A DNA stretch of 64,000 nucleotides from JASJAR01 sp039198225 (GCA_039198225.1 JBCCTQ010000016.1:1-64000); one strand, 5' to 3'. Shown: positions 35,287 to 44,503, counted from the stretch's first letter. Notes: generated by a model from the sequence alone, not told the origin. Program-made: numbers and translations.

Positions 35287-35808
35287 ATGGCCCGTCTATT
35301 TGGCACTAAGTCATTATTTGAAAGAGACTTTGGTGAGGGGATGGACGGAATTTTAGAAGCCTGCGCGGGGCAGCCGGTCGCGCATTTTGAACCCCGTGAC
35401 AGATTGGTTCTCGAAAACGACCCCCTCGACGCAATGTTTGTACTAATCGAAGGGGAGCTGGACGTGGTCCGGGGCGGGGTACCGATCCTGACGATCAGTG
35501 CACCTGGAGCCATGGTCGGCGAAATGTCGGCGCTTCTGGGCAAACCCTATTCAGCAACGGTCCAAGCCCGGAGCCGCGCCACGGCTTACCGCATCGACGC
35601 CCCAGGCACTTTTTTGGCCGAGCGGCCGGTTCTCTTGCTCCAAACCGCGCAGCTTCTCGCCCAAAGGCTGGATAACGCGACCGCCTATCTCAGCGCTTTG
35701 AAAGCCGAGAACGGTGGCCGCGATGGGCCATTTGGGGGGATCGACGCGGTCCTCGGAACGCTGATGTCCCAAGCGCGGTCAAAACTCGACGATCGACAGG
35801 AGGAGTGA
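35287..35808 (+). CDS. Cyclic-nucleotide-binding domain protein
   Basis: About 173 residues containing one cNMP-binding beta-roll (ENDPLDAMFVLIEGELDVV, then GEMSALLGKPYSATVQA) and helical ends, without a helix-turn-helix, so it is not a Crp/Fnr regulator. Free-standing CNB proteins occur widely in Rhodobacterales; they may bind a nucleotide and a partner protein. The key Arg-Ser-Ala loop of cAMP binders appears as PYSATV, so the ligand is uncertain. The start is uncertain: the frame is open upstream to 35212, and ATGs occur at 35287 and 35341. Confidence 0.75.
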   Translation: MARLFGTKSLFERDFGEGMDGILEACAGQPVAHFEPRDRLVLENDPLDAMFVLIEGELDVVRGGVPILTISAPGAMVGEMSALLGKPYSATVQARSRATAYRIDAPGTFLAERPVLLLQTAQLLAQRLDNATAYLSALKAENGGRDGPFGGIDAVLGTLMSQARSKLDDRQEE

Positions 35809-35823
35809 GGCCAAGCCGAGGGC

Positions 35824-35964
35824 TCAGCGCCAAAACGCCACATAGTCGACCAGGTCCACAAAGCGGCGGGCCAGAAAAATGTGCCAGTCGAGCCCGGTGA
35901 GGATGCTCACGGCCAAAAAGATGAGGATGAAGAGCCCCAGACCAATGGCGGTTTTGTTGGTCAT
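35824..35964 (-). CDS. Small membrane protein downstream of tkt, 46 residues
   Basis: MTNKTAIGLGLFILIFLAVS begins a 46-residue protein with one membrane helix followed by an amphipathic tail, DWHIFLARRFVDLVDYVAFW. A GAAAGAAG purine stretch precedes the ATG. It lies 46 bases after tkt on the same strand. Small proteins with this glycine/isoleucine helix and aromatic tail are common next to tkt or glyceraldehyde-3-phosphate dehydrogenase genes in Rhodobacterales (general recollection, not searched). Function is unknown. Confidence 0.7.
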   Translation of the reverse strand: MTNKTAIGLGLFILIFLAVSILTGLDWHIFLARRFVDLVDYVAFWR

Positions 35965-36010
35965 GGCGGGCTTCTTTCAGTTTTGAGCATCCGGGGCCAG
36001 GCCCCGGCCC

Positions 36011-38059
36011 CTAAACGCGGGGGTCCGGCGCCCAATTGCCCGCCAAAAGGTCACGGACCTTTGCGGCGGTCGCGTCCGCGGTAATGCCGAAATGCTCATA
36101 GAGTGCCCCGGCCGGGCCCGACGCACCAAATCCGTGCATGCCGACAAATCCCGATTTCTCGCGTTTGCCCCGTTCGCCGAAGAGCCAGCGATCCCAGCCA
36201 AAGCGGAGACCGGCTTCGATGGCGACCCGGACCGGCCCGGCGGGGAGGACCTTTTTCCGGTAGGCCTCGTCTTGGGCTTCGAAAAGCTCCCAGCACGGCA
36301 TGGAGACGACCCTTGTGCCGATCCCTTCGGCTTCAAGGATCGCGCGAGCGGCCATGGCAATCTCAATCTCGGATCCGGTCGCCATCAGGATCGCCCGGCG
36401 CTTTTCATTGGCGTCGACCAAGACATAGGCGCCCTGCGCGGTCAGGTTCCGGGTTTTGTGATCGGTCCGGACCGTGGGGAGGCCTTGGCGGGTGAGGGCC
36501 AGAACGCTCGGGGTGTTTTCCGATGTCAGCGCGAGTTCCCAGGCTTCGGCGGTTTCGACGGAATCGGCCGGGCGAAAGACATTCATATTGGGCATCGCAC
36601 GGAGTGCTGCCAAATGCTCCACCGGCTGGTGGGTGGGCCCGTCTTCCCCCAACCCGATCGAATCGTGGGTCATCACGTAGGTCGCTGGGACCCCCATTAG
36701 GGCCGAGAGCCGCATGGAGCCCCTTGCGTAATCGGTGAAGACCAAGAACGTGCCGCCATAGGGTTTGACCCCGCCATGGAGCGCCATCCCGTTCATCGCC
36801 GCCGCCATGCCGTGTTCGCGGATCCCAAAATGGACATAGCGGCCCTTTCGGTTCCCCGGCGCGAATATCCCGAGATCGGGGGTGAGCGTGTTGTTCGAGC
36901 CCGTCAGGTCGGCCGAGCCGCCGATGGTTTCGGGCAAGACGGGATTGATGGCAGCCAGGACGTTTTCCGACGATTTCCGCGTGGCCACCTTCGGTTGGTC
37001 CTCGGAGATCGCCTTTTTGAAGCTCCGGATCGTCGAGGCGAGCTTTTTCGGGGTCTCGCCAGCGAATACCCGATCGATCTCGCGGCGCCGGGCCGGGGAG
37101 AGCCCGGCAAAGCGGGCCTGCCAGGCGCTATGTTCTGTCGCACCTCTTGCGCCCACGTCTCGCCACCAATCGGCAATGTCGCCGGGGATCTCGAAGGGTG
37201 CATGGGGCCAGCCATAGATCTCGCGGACCTTGGCGATCTCATCAGCGCCCAGGGGTGAACCATGGGCGCCTTTGGTGTCTTGTTTGGTGGGCGCGCCAAA
37301 GCCGATATGGGATTTGCAAGCGATCATTGTGGGTTTCTTTGATGACTTCGCCTTGGCGATGGCGGCGTCGATATCTTCCGGGTCATGGCCGTCGCAAGAC
37401 AGGACCTGCCAACCCGCGGCTTTGAACCTCATGCGCTGGTCAGTGATATCGGAAAGGGAAATCTCGCCATCGATCGAGATGTTGTTGTCGTCCCAGAAGA
37501 CGATGAGGCGCGAAAGCTCCTGCATGCCCGCCAGACCGATCGCCTCGTGGCTCACCCCTTCCATGAGGCACCCGTCGCCCGCGATGACATAGGTGTAATG
37601 GTCGACGACCTTTTTGCCGAACCGGGCCCGGAGCGCTTCTTCGGCGATGGCAAAGCCTACCGCATTGGCAAGCCCCTGGCCAAGGGGGCCGGTGGTTGTC
37701 TCAATACCCTTTGCATGGCCGTATTCAGGGTGGCCTGCGGTTTTCGACCCGATCTGGCGGAAATTCTCGAGTTCCGACATGGACATGTCGGCATAGCCTG
37801 TGAGGTGCAAGAGCCCGTAAAGGAGCATCGAGCCGTGGCCCGCAGAGAGGATGAACCGGTCACGGTCAATCCAGTCGGGGTCGGCGGCGTCGAACTTGAG
37901 GTGTTTTGAGAACAGCACCGTCGCCACATCGGCCATCCCCATGGGCATGCCAGGGTGGCCGGAATTGGCGGCCTGGACCGCATCTATGGCCAGAACGCGA
38001 AGGGCCGCGGCCCGCTTCCAATGGTCGGGGTGGAGTTCTTTCAATGTGGGGATGTCCAA
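36011..38059 (-). CDS. tkt: Transketolase
   Basis: A 682-residue thiamine-diphosphate transketolase of the pentose phosphate pathway. Seen motifs: SAGHGSMLLYGLLHLTGY, GPLGQGLANAVG, the ThDP motif GDGCLMEGVSHEA, and the pyrimidine-domain FVFTDYARGSMRLSALM near residue 440. The C-terminal domain ends with ALYEHFGITADATAAKV. Length is normal. Upstream a 199-base gap leads to the divergent coiled-coil gene; downstream comes the small membrane protein. Confidence 0.97.
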   Translation of the reverse strand: MDIPTLKELHPDHWKRAAALRVLAIDAVQAANSGHPGMPMGMADVATVLFSKHLKFDAADPDWIDRDRFILSAGHGSMLLYGLLHLTGYADMSMSELENFRQIGSKTAGHPEYGHAKGIETTTGPLGQGLANAVGFAIAEEALRARFGKKVVDHYTYVIAGDGCLMEGVSHEAIGLAGMQELSRLIVFWDDNNISIDGEISLSDITDQRMRFKAAGWQVLSCDGHDPEDIDAAIAKAKSSKKPTMIACKSHIGFGAPTKQDTKGAHGSPLGADEIAKVREIYGWPHAPFEIPGDIADWWRDVGARGATEHSAWQARFAGLSPARRREIDRVFAGETPKKLASTIRSFKKAISEDQPKVATRKSSENVLAAINPVLPETIGGSADLTGSNNTLTPDLGIFAPGNRKGRYVHFGIREHGMAAAMNGMALHGGVKPYGGTFLVFTDYARGSMRLSALMGVPATYVMTHDSIGLGEDGPTHQPVEHLAALRAMPNMNVFRPADSVETAEAWELALTSENTPSVLALTRQGLPTVRTDHKTRNLTAQGAYVLVDANEKRRAILMATGSEIEIAMAARAILEAEGIGTRVVSMPCWELFEAQDEAYRKKVLPAGPVRVAIEAGLRFGWDRWLFGERGKREKSGFVGMHGFGASGPAGALYEHFGITADATAAKVRDLLAGNWAPDPRV

Positions 38060-38258
38060 CGTCGCGTTCCTTTTGCCCGGGCGGGGTTCGGCCGGTTGAT
38101 ACCAGCCGGTCCGGCGAGTTCAAGCGCACCGCTTGCAGGGGACGGGGGAACGTGCATGAATAAGGCGCCAAAGGTATAGGATTTCCAAGGGGAATTCGGC
38201 CATCCGATTCGTGATTTTGGAACCTGGCCGGATCGCATAGGGACGATGAGCGGGGCTC

Positions 38259-38741
38259 ATGGGCGACATCAGAGAGTATGAACAGCGGATCACCGCTGCG
38301 CTGGACCGTATCGGAACGGCGCTCGAACGGGGCACAGGCGGCGACGGGGGAGAGCTGGCCGACGCCCTCGAAGCCGAGCGGACCGCCAATGCCCAACTCG
38401 AAGAGCGGGTCCGGGCAATCAAAGAAAAACAAGAGACGACCGTGACGGCCCTTGAGGGCTCGGTCGAAACCCTCGAAGCGGAGGTGGCCTCTTTGAAGGA
38501 GGCGCTGGCGGACCGCGACGCGGGGCTCCAGCGGATGCGGCGGGTCAACGGGGAGCTGCGCCAATCGAATTCCGCACTCCGGGAAGCCAATGCGTCGGGG
38601 CTGGCTGATGCCCATCTCGTGAACACAGCGATGATGGCTGAGCTCGAAGCGCTTCGGGCCGAAGATACCACGCGGGCGGCGGAGATGGACGAGATCGCGG
38701 CACTTATTGAGCCGATTTTGCAGGAGAATGCGGATGGCTGA
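38259..38741 (+). CDS. Coiled-coil protein overlapping zapA
   Basis: A 160-residue, almost fully helical protein. Heptad-like patterns run from about residue 35 to 115 (LEAERTANAQLEERVRAIKE, LEGSVETLEAEVASLKEAL, LRQSNSALREAN). It overlaps zapA by eight bases, and its counterpart sits in the same position in many Rhodobacterales. Context suggests a division role, possibly as a partner of ZapA in the way ZapB is in gammaproteobacteria, but this is inference. No membrane segment or enzyme motif is present. Confidence 0.78.
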   Translation: MGDIREYEQRITAALDRIGTALERGTGGDGGELADALEAERTANAQLEERVRAIKEKQETTVTALEGSVETLEAEVASLKEALADRDAGLQRMRRVNGELRQSNSALREANASGLADAHLVNTAMMAELEALRAEDTTRAAEMDEIAALIEPILQENADG

Positions 38742-39108
38742 GGTGAGAATCTCGATCGGCGGCCGGGGCTTTGATGTGGCCTGTCAGGACGGGGAAGAAG
38801 CGTTTTTGCGCTCGGCCGCGGCCCTTCTTGATGCCGAAGCAACGGCCCTCGTTGACCAGGTGGGCCGGCTGCCCGAAGCGCGGATGCTTTTGATGGCGGG
38901 GCTCATGCTCGCCGACAAGACCGCCGGGATGGAAGAAGAAATGCGGGGGAAGACCGCCGAGCTCGACCGCTTGAAAGCAGAGCCCCGGGCCGAGCCCGAG
39001 CGCATAGAGGTCGCCGTGGTCCCTAACGAAGTGACCGATACGCTGGCCGAGCTTGCGGCACGTGCAGAAGCTCTCGCAGCGGCTGCGGAAGAAAAGCCGG
39101 TCGGGTAG
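38734..39108 (+). CDS. zapA: Cell division protein ZapA
   Basis: A 124-residue ZapA that would bundle FtsZ filaments at midcell. It starts AEVRISIGGRGFDVACQDGEE, followed by FLRSAAALLDAEATAL and the LLMAGLMLADKTAGM helix, all typical of the ZapA globular head. A helical coiled-coil tail follows, ending in an Ala/Glu-rich segment. I start at the ATG overlapping the stop of the coiled-coil gene. It ends with TAG, one of several normal amber stops in this window. Confidence 0.9.
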   Translation: MAEVRISIGGRGFDVACQDGEEAFLRSAAALLDAEATALVDQVGRLPEARMLLMAGLMLADKTAGMEEEMRGKTAELDRLKAEPRAEPERIEVAVVPNEVTDTLAELAARAEALAAAAEEKPVG

Positions 39109-39118
39109 GGACCAAAGC

Positions 39119-39188
39119 GGCCCCGGATCTGTTCCGGGGCCTCGCGCATCTTAGCCTCCGGCCAGAGGTCCCGGGTCAAGCCCGGGAC
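39119..39188. other. Two hairpins between convergent zapA and cvpA
   Basis: GGCCCCGGA-TCTGT-TCCGGGGCC (39119-39141) is a perfect 9-base-pair stem, and GTCCCGGG-TCAAG-CCCGGGAC (39168-39188) a perfect 8-base-pair stem. Lying between two convergent genes, they probably end both transcripts. The first shares its GGATCTGTTCC core with the hairpin after the marR gene at 56964. Confidence 0.6.
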
Positions 39189-39204
39189 GGGTTGGGCCTA
39201 GCAT

Positions 39205-39774
39205 TTAAGCGTCGCTCTGACCGGCTTCGCAATTGGCGATAAGCTCTTCATATCGGGCAACAATCCACTGTGGCGCCTGTTCGGGGATCGCGTCGTTTAT
39301 GCCGTCTTGCGCTTCGGCAAAGATCTTGGCGGTGCGGCTTTCGTCGATCATCGGGATCGGATCGGCGATGACCAGCCGGTCATAGACCACGAGTGCCACC
39401 ACAACCAAGAGAAGCCCCCGCGCGACGCCGAAGAGGAACCCGAGCCCTTGGTCGAGCCCGGAGACGGCCGAATTCTGAACAGCCGATGAAAAGAGCGGCG
39501 TGAAGATCGACACAAGGATCAACGCTCCGGCAAAGACCAGTGCGAATGCGATGATGATCGCCAATTCGCAATTCCCTCCAAGGAACTCATTGATAATCGG
39601 GATTTCTTTGACCAATGGCTCGATGCTTGGCGCGAAAATGAACGCCACCACCGCGGCCAAAATCCAGCCCCCGATGGCCAGCGCTTCGCGCACGAAGCCT
39701 CTCGAATAGGCCAATATCGCCGAGACGACCACGACGATCGCCACGATCCCATCGACCAGGGTGAAACCTTCCAT
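39205..39774 (-). CDS. cvpA: CvpA family membrane protein
   Basis: A 189-residue inner-membrane protein with four helices (about 7-25, 30-50, 70-92 and 108-128). VDGIVAIVVVVSAILAYSRGFVREAL and LDQGLGFLFGVARGLLLVVV are family hallmarks. CvpA is needed for colicin V production in E. coli and, more broadly, for envelope homeostasis. It is 17 bases downstream of radA on the same strand; radA-cvpA-purF is a common alphaproteobacterial order, though purF is not seen here. Confidence 0.9.
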   Translation of the reverse strand: MEGFTLVDGIVAIVVVVSAILAYSRGFVREALAIGGWILAAVVAFIFAPSIEPLVKEIPIINEFLGGNCELAIIIAFALVFAGALILVSIFTPLFSSAVQNSAVSGLDQGLGFLFGVARGLLLVVVALVVYDRLVIADPIPMIDESRTAKIFAEAQDGINDAIPEQAPQWIVARYEELIANCEAGQSDA

Positions 39775-39791
39775 GCCTGCCTCCAGCCGGT

Positions 39792-41153
39792 TTATCCGGC
39801 GCCGAATACGTCTCCGACGAGTTGGGCAAGATCAGGGAGTTTTTGTGCCTGAACGCCGGTTTCGCCTGTTTTACTGCGCTCCGGCACCAGGGCCCGGGTG
39901 AAGCCGAGTTTTGCGGCTTCTTTCAATCGGGTCTCTGCCTGCCCCACCGGACGCAAAGCTCCCGATAGGCTGATTTCACCAAAAATAACAGTGGCTTTCG
40001 GCAGTGCGGCATCCTCCCTGGCAGAAAGTAGCGCGGCGGCCACAGCCAGATCGGCGCCCGGTTCTTGGATCCTCAAGCCCCCGGCGACGTTGAGATAGAC
40101 GTCGAGCCCAGCAAAGGGGATCCCACAGCGCGCTTCGAGGACGGCAAGGATCATCGCCAAGCGGCTTCCGTCCCAACCCACGACCGAGCGGCGGGCCTGG
40201 CCCGCGGGGGCCGGGGCAACGAGGGCTTGGATCTCGGACAAAAGGGGGCGGCTCCCTTCGATCCCGGCAAAAACGACGCTTCCGGGGGCCGGACTGTCGC
40301 GCTCGCCGAGGAAAAGCGCCGACGGGTTGGCCACTTCGTCGAGGCCCTGGCCGGTCATCTCGAAGACGCCGATCTCATCGGCCGGGCCGAAACGGTTTTT
40401 GACCGCGCGCAGAATCCGGAATTGGTGCCCCCGCTCGCCTTCGAAATAGAGCACCGTGTCGACCATATGCTCGACCACCCGGGGGCCCGCAATCTGGCCC
40501 TCCTTTGTCACGTGACCGACGAGGATAACCGCGGAACCCTTTGATTTTGCGAATCTTACCAGTTCGTGGGCTGCGCCCCGCACCTGGGCCACCGATCCCG
40601 GGGCGCTCTCGATGGTATCGAGCCACATGGTCTGGATGGAATCGATGACAATGAGACCCGGCGCCTCCGCTTCGAGGGTCGTCAGAATATCGCGGAGGCC
40701 GGTGGCAGCGGCGAGCGCAACCGGAGCTTCGGCCAATCCGAGGCGCTCGGCGCGCATCCGCACCTGGGCCGTGGCCTCTTCCCCAGAGATATAGGCGGTT
40801 TTGAGCCCTGCCGCGCCGAACCGCGCCGCGGCCTGGAGGAGAAGCGTGGATTTACCGATCCCAGGATCGCCCCCCACCAAGATGGCCGAACCCGGCACAA
40901 GCCCGCCCCCCAAGACCCGGTCAAGTTCGGCAATGCCCGATGCGGTGCGGACAAGGTGCGTCTCCGGCCCCGAAAGCGGGCCGAGTGCGATTTTCGCACC
41001 CCGTTTGGCGCCGAGGGCGGCTTTGCCCGGACCTTGGGACAGCGGCGCGTTTTCGGTGATCGCATTCCAGGCCCCGCAGGCGTCGCAGCGCCCGGACCAC
41101 TTGGAATAGACCGCGCCGCATTCGGAGCAGGAAAAGGAGGCATCCTTGGCCAT
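39792..41153 (-). CDS. radA: DNA repair protein RadA
   Basis: A 453-residue RadA (Sms), a RecA-like helicase acting in recombination intermediates. The N-terminal zinc finger CSECGAVYSKWSGRCDACG has both CxxC pairs. Walker A is GGDPGIGKSTLLLQ near residue 94, the RadA motif KNRFG is near residue 257, and the C-terminal Lon-like domain contains DLAVAAALLSA. I start at the ATG of MAKDASFSC, four bases after the pqiA-like stop. Length is normal. Confidence 0.96.
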   Translation of the reverse strand: MAKDASFSCSECGAVYSKWSGRCDACGAWNAITENAPLSQGPGKAALGAKRGAKIALGPLSGPETHLVRTASGIAELDRVLGGGLVPGSAILVGGDPGIGKSTLLLQAAARFGAAGLKTAYISGEEATAQVRMRAERLGLAEAPVALAAATGLRDILTTLEAEAPGLIVIDSIQTMWLDTIESAPGSVAQVRGAAHELVRFAKSKGSAVILVGHVTKEGQIAGPRVVEHMVDTVLYFEGERGHQFRILRAVKNRFGPADEIGVFEMTGQGLDEVANPSALFLGERDSPAPGSVVFAGIEGSRPLLSEIQALVAPAPAGQARRSVVGWDGSRLAMILAVLEARCGIPFAGLDVYLNVAGGLRIQEPGADLAVAAALLSAREDAALPKATVIFGEISLSGALRPVGQAETRLKEAAKLGFTRALVPERSKTGETGVQAQKLPDLAQLVGDVFGAG

Positions 41154-41157
41154 GGCC

Positions 41158-41733
41158 TTAGATGCCCCCTCGTTCGGCCTCCCGCAAGCGGGCCTTTTCG
41201 GCCCAGGACAGGGCAAGGGAAAGAAGGATGGCCCCGGTGAAAAGGTAAAGCCCCCAGGCGGTCTCTACCCGGCCGACGCCGACCCCCCGGGCGATGACGA
41301 TGTAAAGGGCGATGAGGAATATATCGGCCATGTCAAGGCGTCCGGCCCAAGCGATGGCCGGAAGAAGCCGCGGCGACGTCAACCCGAGTTGAAGTGCGGT
41401 GAGGCCGAGGGTTTTTGCATATGGCGCGACGAGGGCAAGGAGGGCGACAAGCCCCGCAAGCCAGGGGTCTGTTTGGCTCAAGGAGACGATCCCCGACCAA
41501 ACGCTGATCTCGTCCAGCCCGAAGAGCGGCAAAAGACCGGCGCGGAGGAGGGGAGCTGTCCAAGCGACGGGGAAGATCATAAGAAGAGCCAGGTTCAGTC
41601 CGATGGCGAGGGTGTCAAAGGCGGTGCGTTGGGGCAAGGGGCGGGGTCCGGTCCTGTGAACCCCGTTTAGATGCCGCCTCGTGGCCCCGCCTTCAATGGG
41701 GGCTTGCCCCGGCGGCAACGCTCGGGCCGCCAC
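41158..41733 (-). CDS. pqiA: Paraquat-inducible protein A family membrane protein
   Basis: Up to 191 residues with one PqiA domain of four helices: LNLALLMIFPVAWTAPLLRAG, SQTDPWLAGLVALLALVAPY, DIFLIALYIVIA and LYLFTGAILLSLALSW. The E. coli PqiA has two such domains and a zinc ribbon; here there is a single domain and no cysteines. The start is uncertain, because the first 30 residues of the open frame do not look like family sequence. It is directly before radA. Confidence 0.75.
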   Translation of the reverse strand: MAARALPPGQAPIEGGATRRHLNGVHRTGPRPLPQRTAFDTLAIGLNLALLMIFPVAWTAPLLRAGLLPLFGLDEISVWSGIVSLSQTDPWLAGLVALLALVAPYAKTLGLTALQLGLTSPRLLPAIAWAGRLDMADIFLIALYIVIARGVGVGRVETAWGLYLFTGAILLSLALSWAEKARLREAERGGI

Positions 41734-41754
41734 CGGGAGATGGGGACTTGCGCT

Positions 41755-42654
41755 TCAGGCGACGCCCAAATGCTCTGCAAACCAAGCCCGCTGCGCCGGT
41801 GCGGAGACATCAAACGGGCCCTCCGTATAGGCTTCGAAATGAGCGCAATCGAGGACGAGGAGCTTTTTCGGCTCGTGGGCGTTCTCATAGGCGCGGAGGG
41901 CGAGATCGGCAGGCGTAAGGTGGTCGTCCCGGGCGACGACCAGCATGAGCGGGGTTGGCGCGATCCGCGATATCCAAGTGCCAGGCTCGTATTCGGTAAA
42001 AAGCTCCATCGACCGCAAGGTGATCTCGTTCACCCAAGCACCCCGATTGGCCTCCGAGAGCCCGTGAAAAAAGACGCGGCTGTCATCGGTCGGGAGCGCA
42101 CAATCGTCTTCCGGTCCGTCGCCCACAACCGGGAGGCTGAGGGGGGCGTCTCCCCGAAGCCGCCCGGCCCGGTCGGCCCCGAAGGCCGCGCGGAGCCCGG
42201 CCCAATGGTCGGACCGGACCAGCCGTTGGGCATTTTCGAGCCCGTAGACCAGGGGCACCTGGCTGATGACGCATTTCACGCGCCGGTCCTTTGCCGCCAC
42301 CACGAGGACATGGCCGCCCGAATAGCTCGACCCCCAGATGCCGATCCGGTCTTCATCGACGCTGTCGAGGCTTTGGACCCAAGTGATCGCATCGCGGTAA
42401 TCGGAGATCTGTTGGTCGGGGTCGATCTCGCCGCGCGGTTCACCGCCGCTTTGGCCAAGATTGCGGTTGTCATAGACCAAAACGTTCATCCCCGCCGCCT
42501 GGAACGTCTCGGCAAAGCCCGCGAGGTGCATTTCCTTTGTGGCGGAAAAGCCGTGGGCCATGATGACACACGGGGCCGGGGTGGTGGCGGCTTCGTAGAG
42601 CCATCCGGCCAATTCCGTGCCGTCTTCGGCCTTGAATGTCACGTCGCGTTTCAT
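41755..42654 (-). CDS. Alpha/beta hydrolase
   Basis: A 299-residue alpha/beta hydrolase of the dienelactone-hydrolase/X-Pro-dipeptidase-like type. The oxyanion segment AHGFSATKEM is near residue 35, the nucleophile Ser lies in GIWGSSYSGGH near residue 108, and acid and His are in VARDDHLTP and DCAHFEAYTEG. A GGAGGA ribosome site supports the ATG of MKRDVTFKAED. It is divergent from an AraC regulator, which may control it. Substrate is unknown. Confidence 0.87.
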   Translation of the reverse strand: MKRDVTFKAEDGTELAGWLYEAATTPAPCVIMAHGFSATKEMHLAGFAETFQAAGMNVLVYDNRNLGQSGGEPRGEIDPDQQISDYRDAITWVQSLDSVDEDRIGIWGSSYSGGHVLVVAAKDRRVKCVISQVPLVYGLENAQRLVRSDHWAGLRAAFGADRAGRLRGDAPLSLPVVGDGPEDDCALPTDDSRVFFHGLSEANRGAWVNEITLRSMELFTEYEPGTWISRIAPTPLMLVVARDDHLTPADLALRAYENAHEPKKLLVLDCAHFEAYTEGPFDVSAPAQRAWFAEHLGVA

Positions 42655-42767
42655 GGGGTCCTCCCTTCGTTTGGAGGAGAGTTTGGCCGATGCGGGCGGG
42701 GGATGCTTGACGCTGGCAGCCCTAATACTTGATCCTCCCTTCAATGTGGGGTGGGGGAATTTGAGCA

Positions 42768-43712
42768 TTGCACCATTGGTCAACCGCGTCTTTTGCGCCC
42801 GCCGCCCGGTTCGAGGCCTGGGCCGATGCGCTCAACACCTCGCATCTGAGTTGGGCTTTGGACGCGCCGGAGGTAGGCTCCAAAAAGGCTTATGTCGCCC
42901 AAGTCGCGACCCGAGAGGACGGTGACTTCTCCTTGGTCCATTGCGCGTGCGACCCCTGCGCGGGCACTCGGGATGCGCGGGAGATCGGCCAGTATGACGA
43001 CGGATACTACGGGATCCTTGCCCTCAGATCGGGCCATGAAGAAGTCTCCCAGCCCGGCTTTTCGGCGCGGCTCGGGCCAGGGGATATGCTCGTTTGGGAC
43101 GCCTCGCGCCCATGTCGGTTCCGCGCGCCCACCCCGATCCGCAAAACCACGCTCTTTGTGAGCCGGGCCCGGTTGCGCGCGCTTTCCGGCTCGGACGCGT
43201 TGACGCCTGGAGTGATCGACACATCCGGTGGATGGGGTGCGCTTCTAAGGGACCGGGTGCTCGCGCTACGCTCCGTGGCCGCAGGCCTCGATGGGCCAGC
43301 TTTTTCGCGCCTGGCAGCGTCATTGATCGGCGAAGTGGCCGAACTTGCGCGACCGGTTCGTGAGGCAGGTTTGCCGCCCCGGGCGGCCCTCCTGGCGCGG
43401 ATCGACAAGGTCATGGAGGCGCGGCTCGCCGATCCCGACTTGGGCCCGTCCGACTTGGCTGCGCGGGTTGGGATCTCACAAAGCTATCTCTTCCATCTCT
43501 TCCGCGATGCGCCCGACACCGTCGCCGCCCGCATACTCCGCAAACGCCTCGACGGGGCGGCGGCGGCATTGGAAGATCCGCGGTTCAGCGGCCATTCGAT
43601 CACCGAGATCGCCTTTGCCCACGGGTTTTCGAGTGCGGCCCATTTCAGCCGGAGGTTCAAGGCGCGGTTCGGCGTCAGCCCGCGGGACTTCCGGCAAAAA
43701 CACAAAGACTAA
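42768..43712 (+). CDS. AraC-family transcriptional regulator
   Basis: A 314-residue regulator with an N-terminal cupin-like AraC-binding domain (ARFEAWADALNTSHL; GDMLVWDASRPCRF) and C-terminal double helix-turn-helix. The DNA-binding part runs from about residue 210: DLAARVGISQSYLFHLFRDA then SITEIAFAHGFSSAAHFSRR and the family end RFGVSPRDFR. The start must be TTG at 42768 since an in-frame stop lies two codons before it and no ATG follows near. It is divergent from the alpha/beta hydrolase gene, 113 bases away. Confidence 0.88.
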   Translation: MHHWSTASFAPAARFEAWADALNTSHLSWALDAPEVGSKKAYVAQVATREDGDFSLVHCACDPCAGTRDAREIGQYDDGYYGILALRSGHEEVSQPGFSARLGPGDMLVWDASRPCRFRAPTPIRKTTLFVSRARLRALSGSDALTPGVIDTSGGWGALLRDRVLALRSVAAGLDGPAFSRLAASLIGEVAELARPVREAGLPPRAALLARIDKVMEARLADPDLGPSDLAARVGISQSYLFHLFRDAPDTVAARILRKRLDGAAAALEDPRFSGHSITEIAFAHGFSSAAHFSRRFKARFGVSPRDFRQKHKD

Positions 43713-43718
43713 CGCTCT

Positions 43719-43736
43719 AAACCCGCATCTGGGTTT
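43719..43736. terminator. Small hairpin between convergent AraC and mlaF genes
   Basis: AAACCC-GCATCT-GGGTTT is a perfect 6-base-pair stem in the 44-base gap between the two convergent genes. It reads as A-rich/T-rich arms from both sides, so it could terminate either transcript weakly. Confidence 0.35.
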
Positions 43737-43756
43737 CGATCGCGCCGATGGCGGAC

Positions 43757-44503
43757 TCAGCGCACCGCTTCGATGGGCCCTTCGGCCGATCCCGACACGA
43801 ATTGGCGCACATATGGATCGTCCGTTTGGTCCATCTCTTCTACACTGCCGGTCCAGCGCACTTTGCCGCCATGGATCATTGCTACCTGGTCGGCGATGGC
43901 GCGCACGCTCGTCATGTCATGGGTGATGGTCATCGCGGTGGCCCCCATCTCGGTCACGATCTCGCGGATCAAATCGTTGATCACCCCGGCCATGATCGGG
44001 TCGAGCCCCGTCGTCGGCTCGTCGAAAAAGATGATCTCCGGTTCGGCGGCGATGGCGCGGGCCAAGCCCACCCGTTTCTGCATGCCCCCCGAGAGTTCCG
44101 AAGGGAAAAGATCGGCCACATCCGGCGTGAGCCCCACGCGGCGGAGCTTGTCGATCGCGATGTCCCGGGCCTCGGATTTCGGCCGCTTAAGCGAGCCCCG
44201 GAGGAGCCGGAACGCCACGTTTTGCCAAACCGTAAGGCTGTCGAAGAGGGCCGCCCCCTGAAAGAGCATACCGAACCGGGCAAGGAACGCGTCGCGGTCG
44301 GCCCGGGTGACGTCTTCACCGTCGAGCGTGATGGTCCCTTGGTCAGGTTTCATGAGGCCGAGGATGCATTTGAGCGTCACCGATTTCCCGGTGCCGGACC
44401 CTCCGATGATCACGAGGCTCGTCCCCTTGGGCACGGTGAGGTCAACGCCCCGGAGGACTTCCTTCGGCCCAAAGGCCTTATGGACACCGGCGAGCGTGAT
44501 CAT
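43757..44503 (-). CDS. mlaF: Lipid-transport ABC ATPase MlaF
   Basis: A 248-residue ATPase of the Mla/Ttg2A type for phospholipid movement between the membranes. Walker A is IIGGSGTGKSVTLK near residue 36, signature LSGGMQKRVGLARA and Walker B IIFFDEPTTGLDP; the LSGGMQ signature is typical of MlaF. I start at the ATG overlapping the mlaE stop. A MlaD (MCE) partner, which would complete the transporter, is not in the window: the next gene on this side is the convergent AraC regulator. Confidence 0.92.
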   Translation of the reverse strand: MITLAGVHKAFGPKEVLRGVDLTVPKGTSLVIIGGSGTGKSVTLKCILGLMKPDQGTITLDGEDVTRADRDAFLARFGMLFQGAALFDSLTVWQNVAFRLLRGSLKRPKSEARDIAIDKLRRVGLTPDVADLFPSELSGGMQKRVGLARAIAAEPEIIFFDEPTTGLDPIMAGVINDLIREIVTEMGATAMTITHDMTSVRAIADQVAMIHGGKVRWTGSVEEMDQTDDPYVRQFVSGSAEGPIEAVR

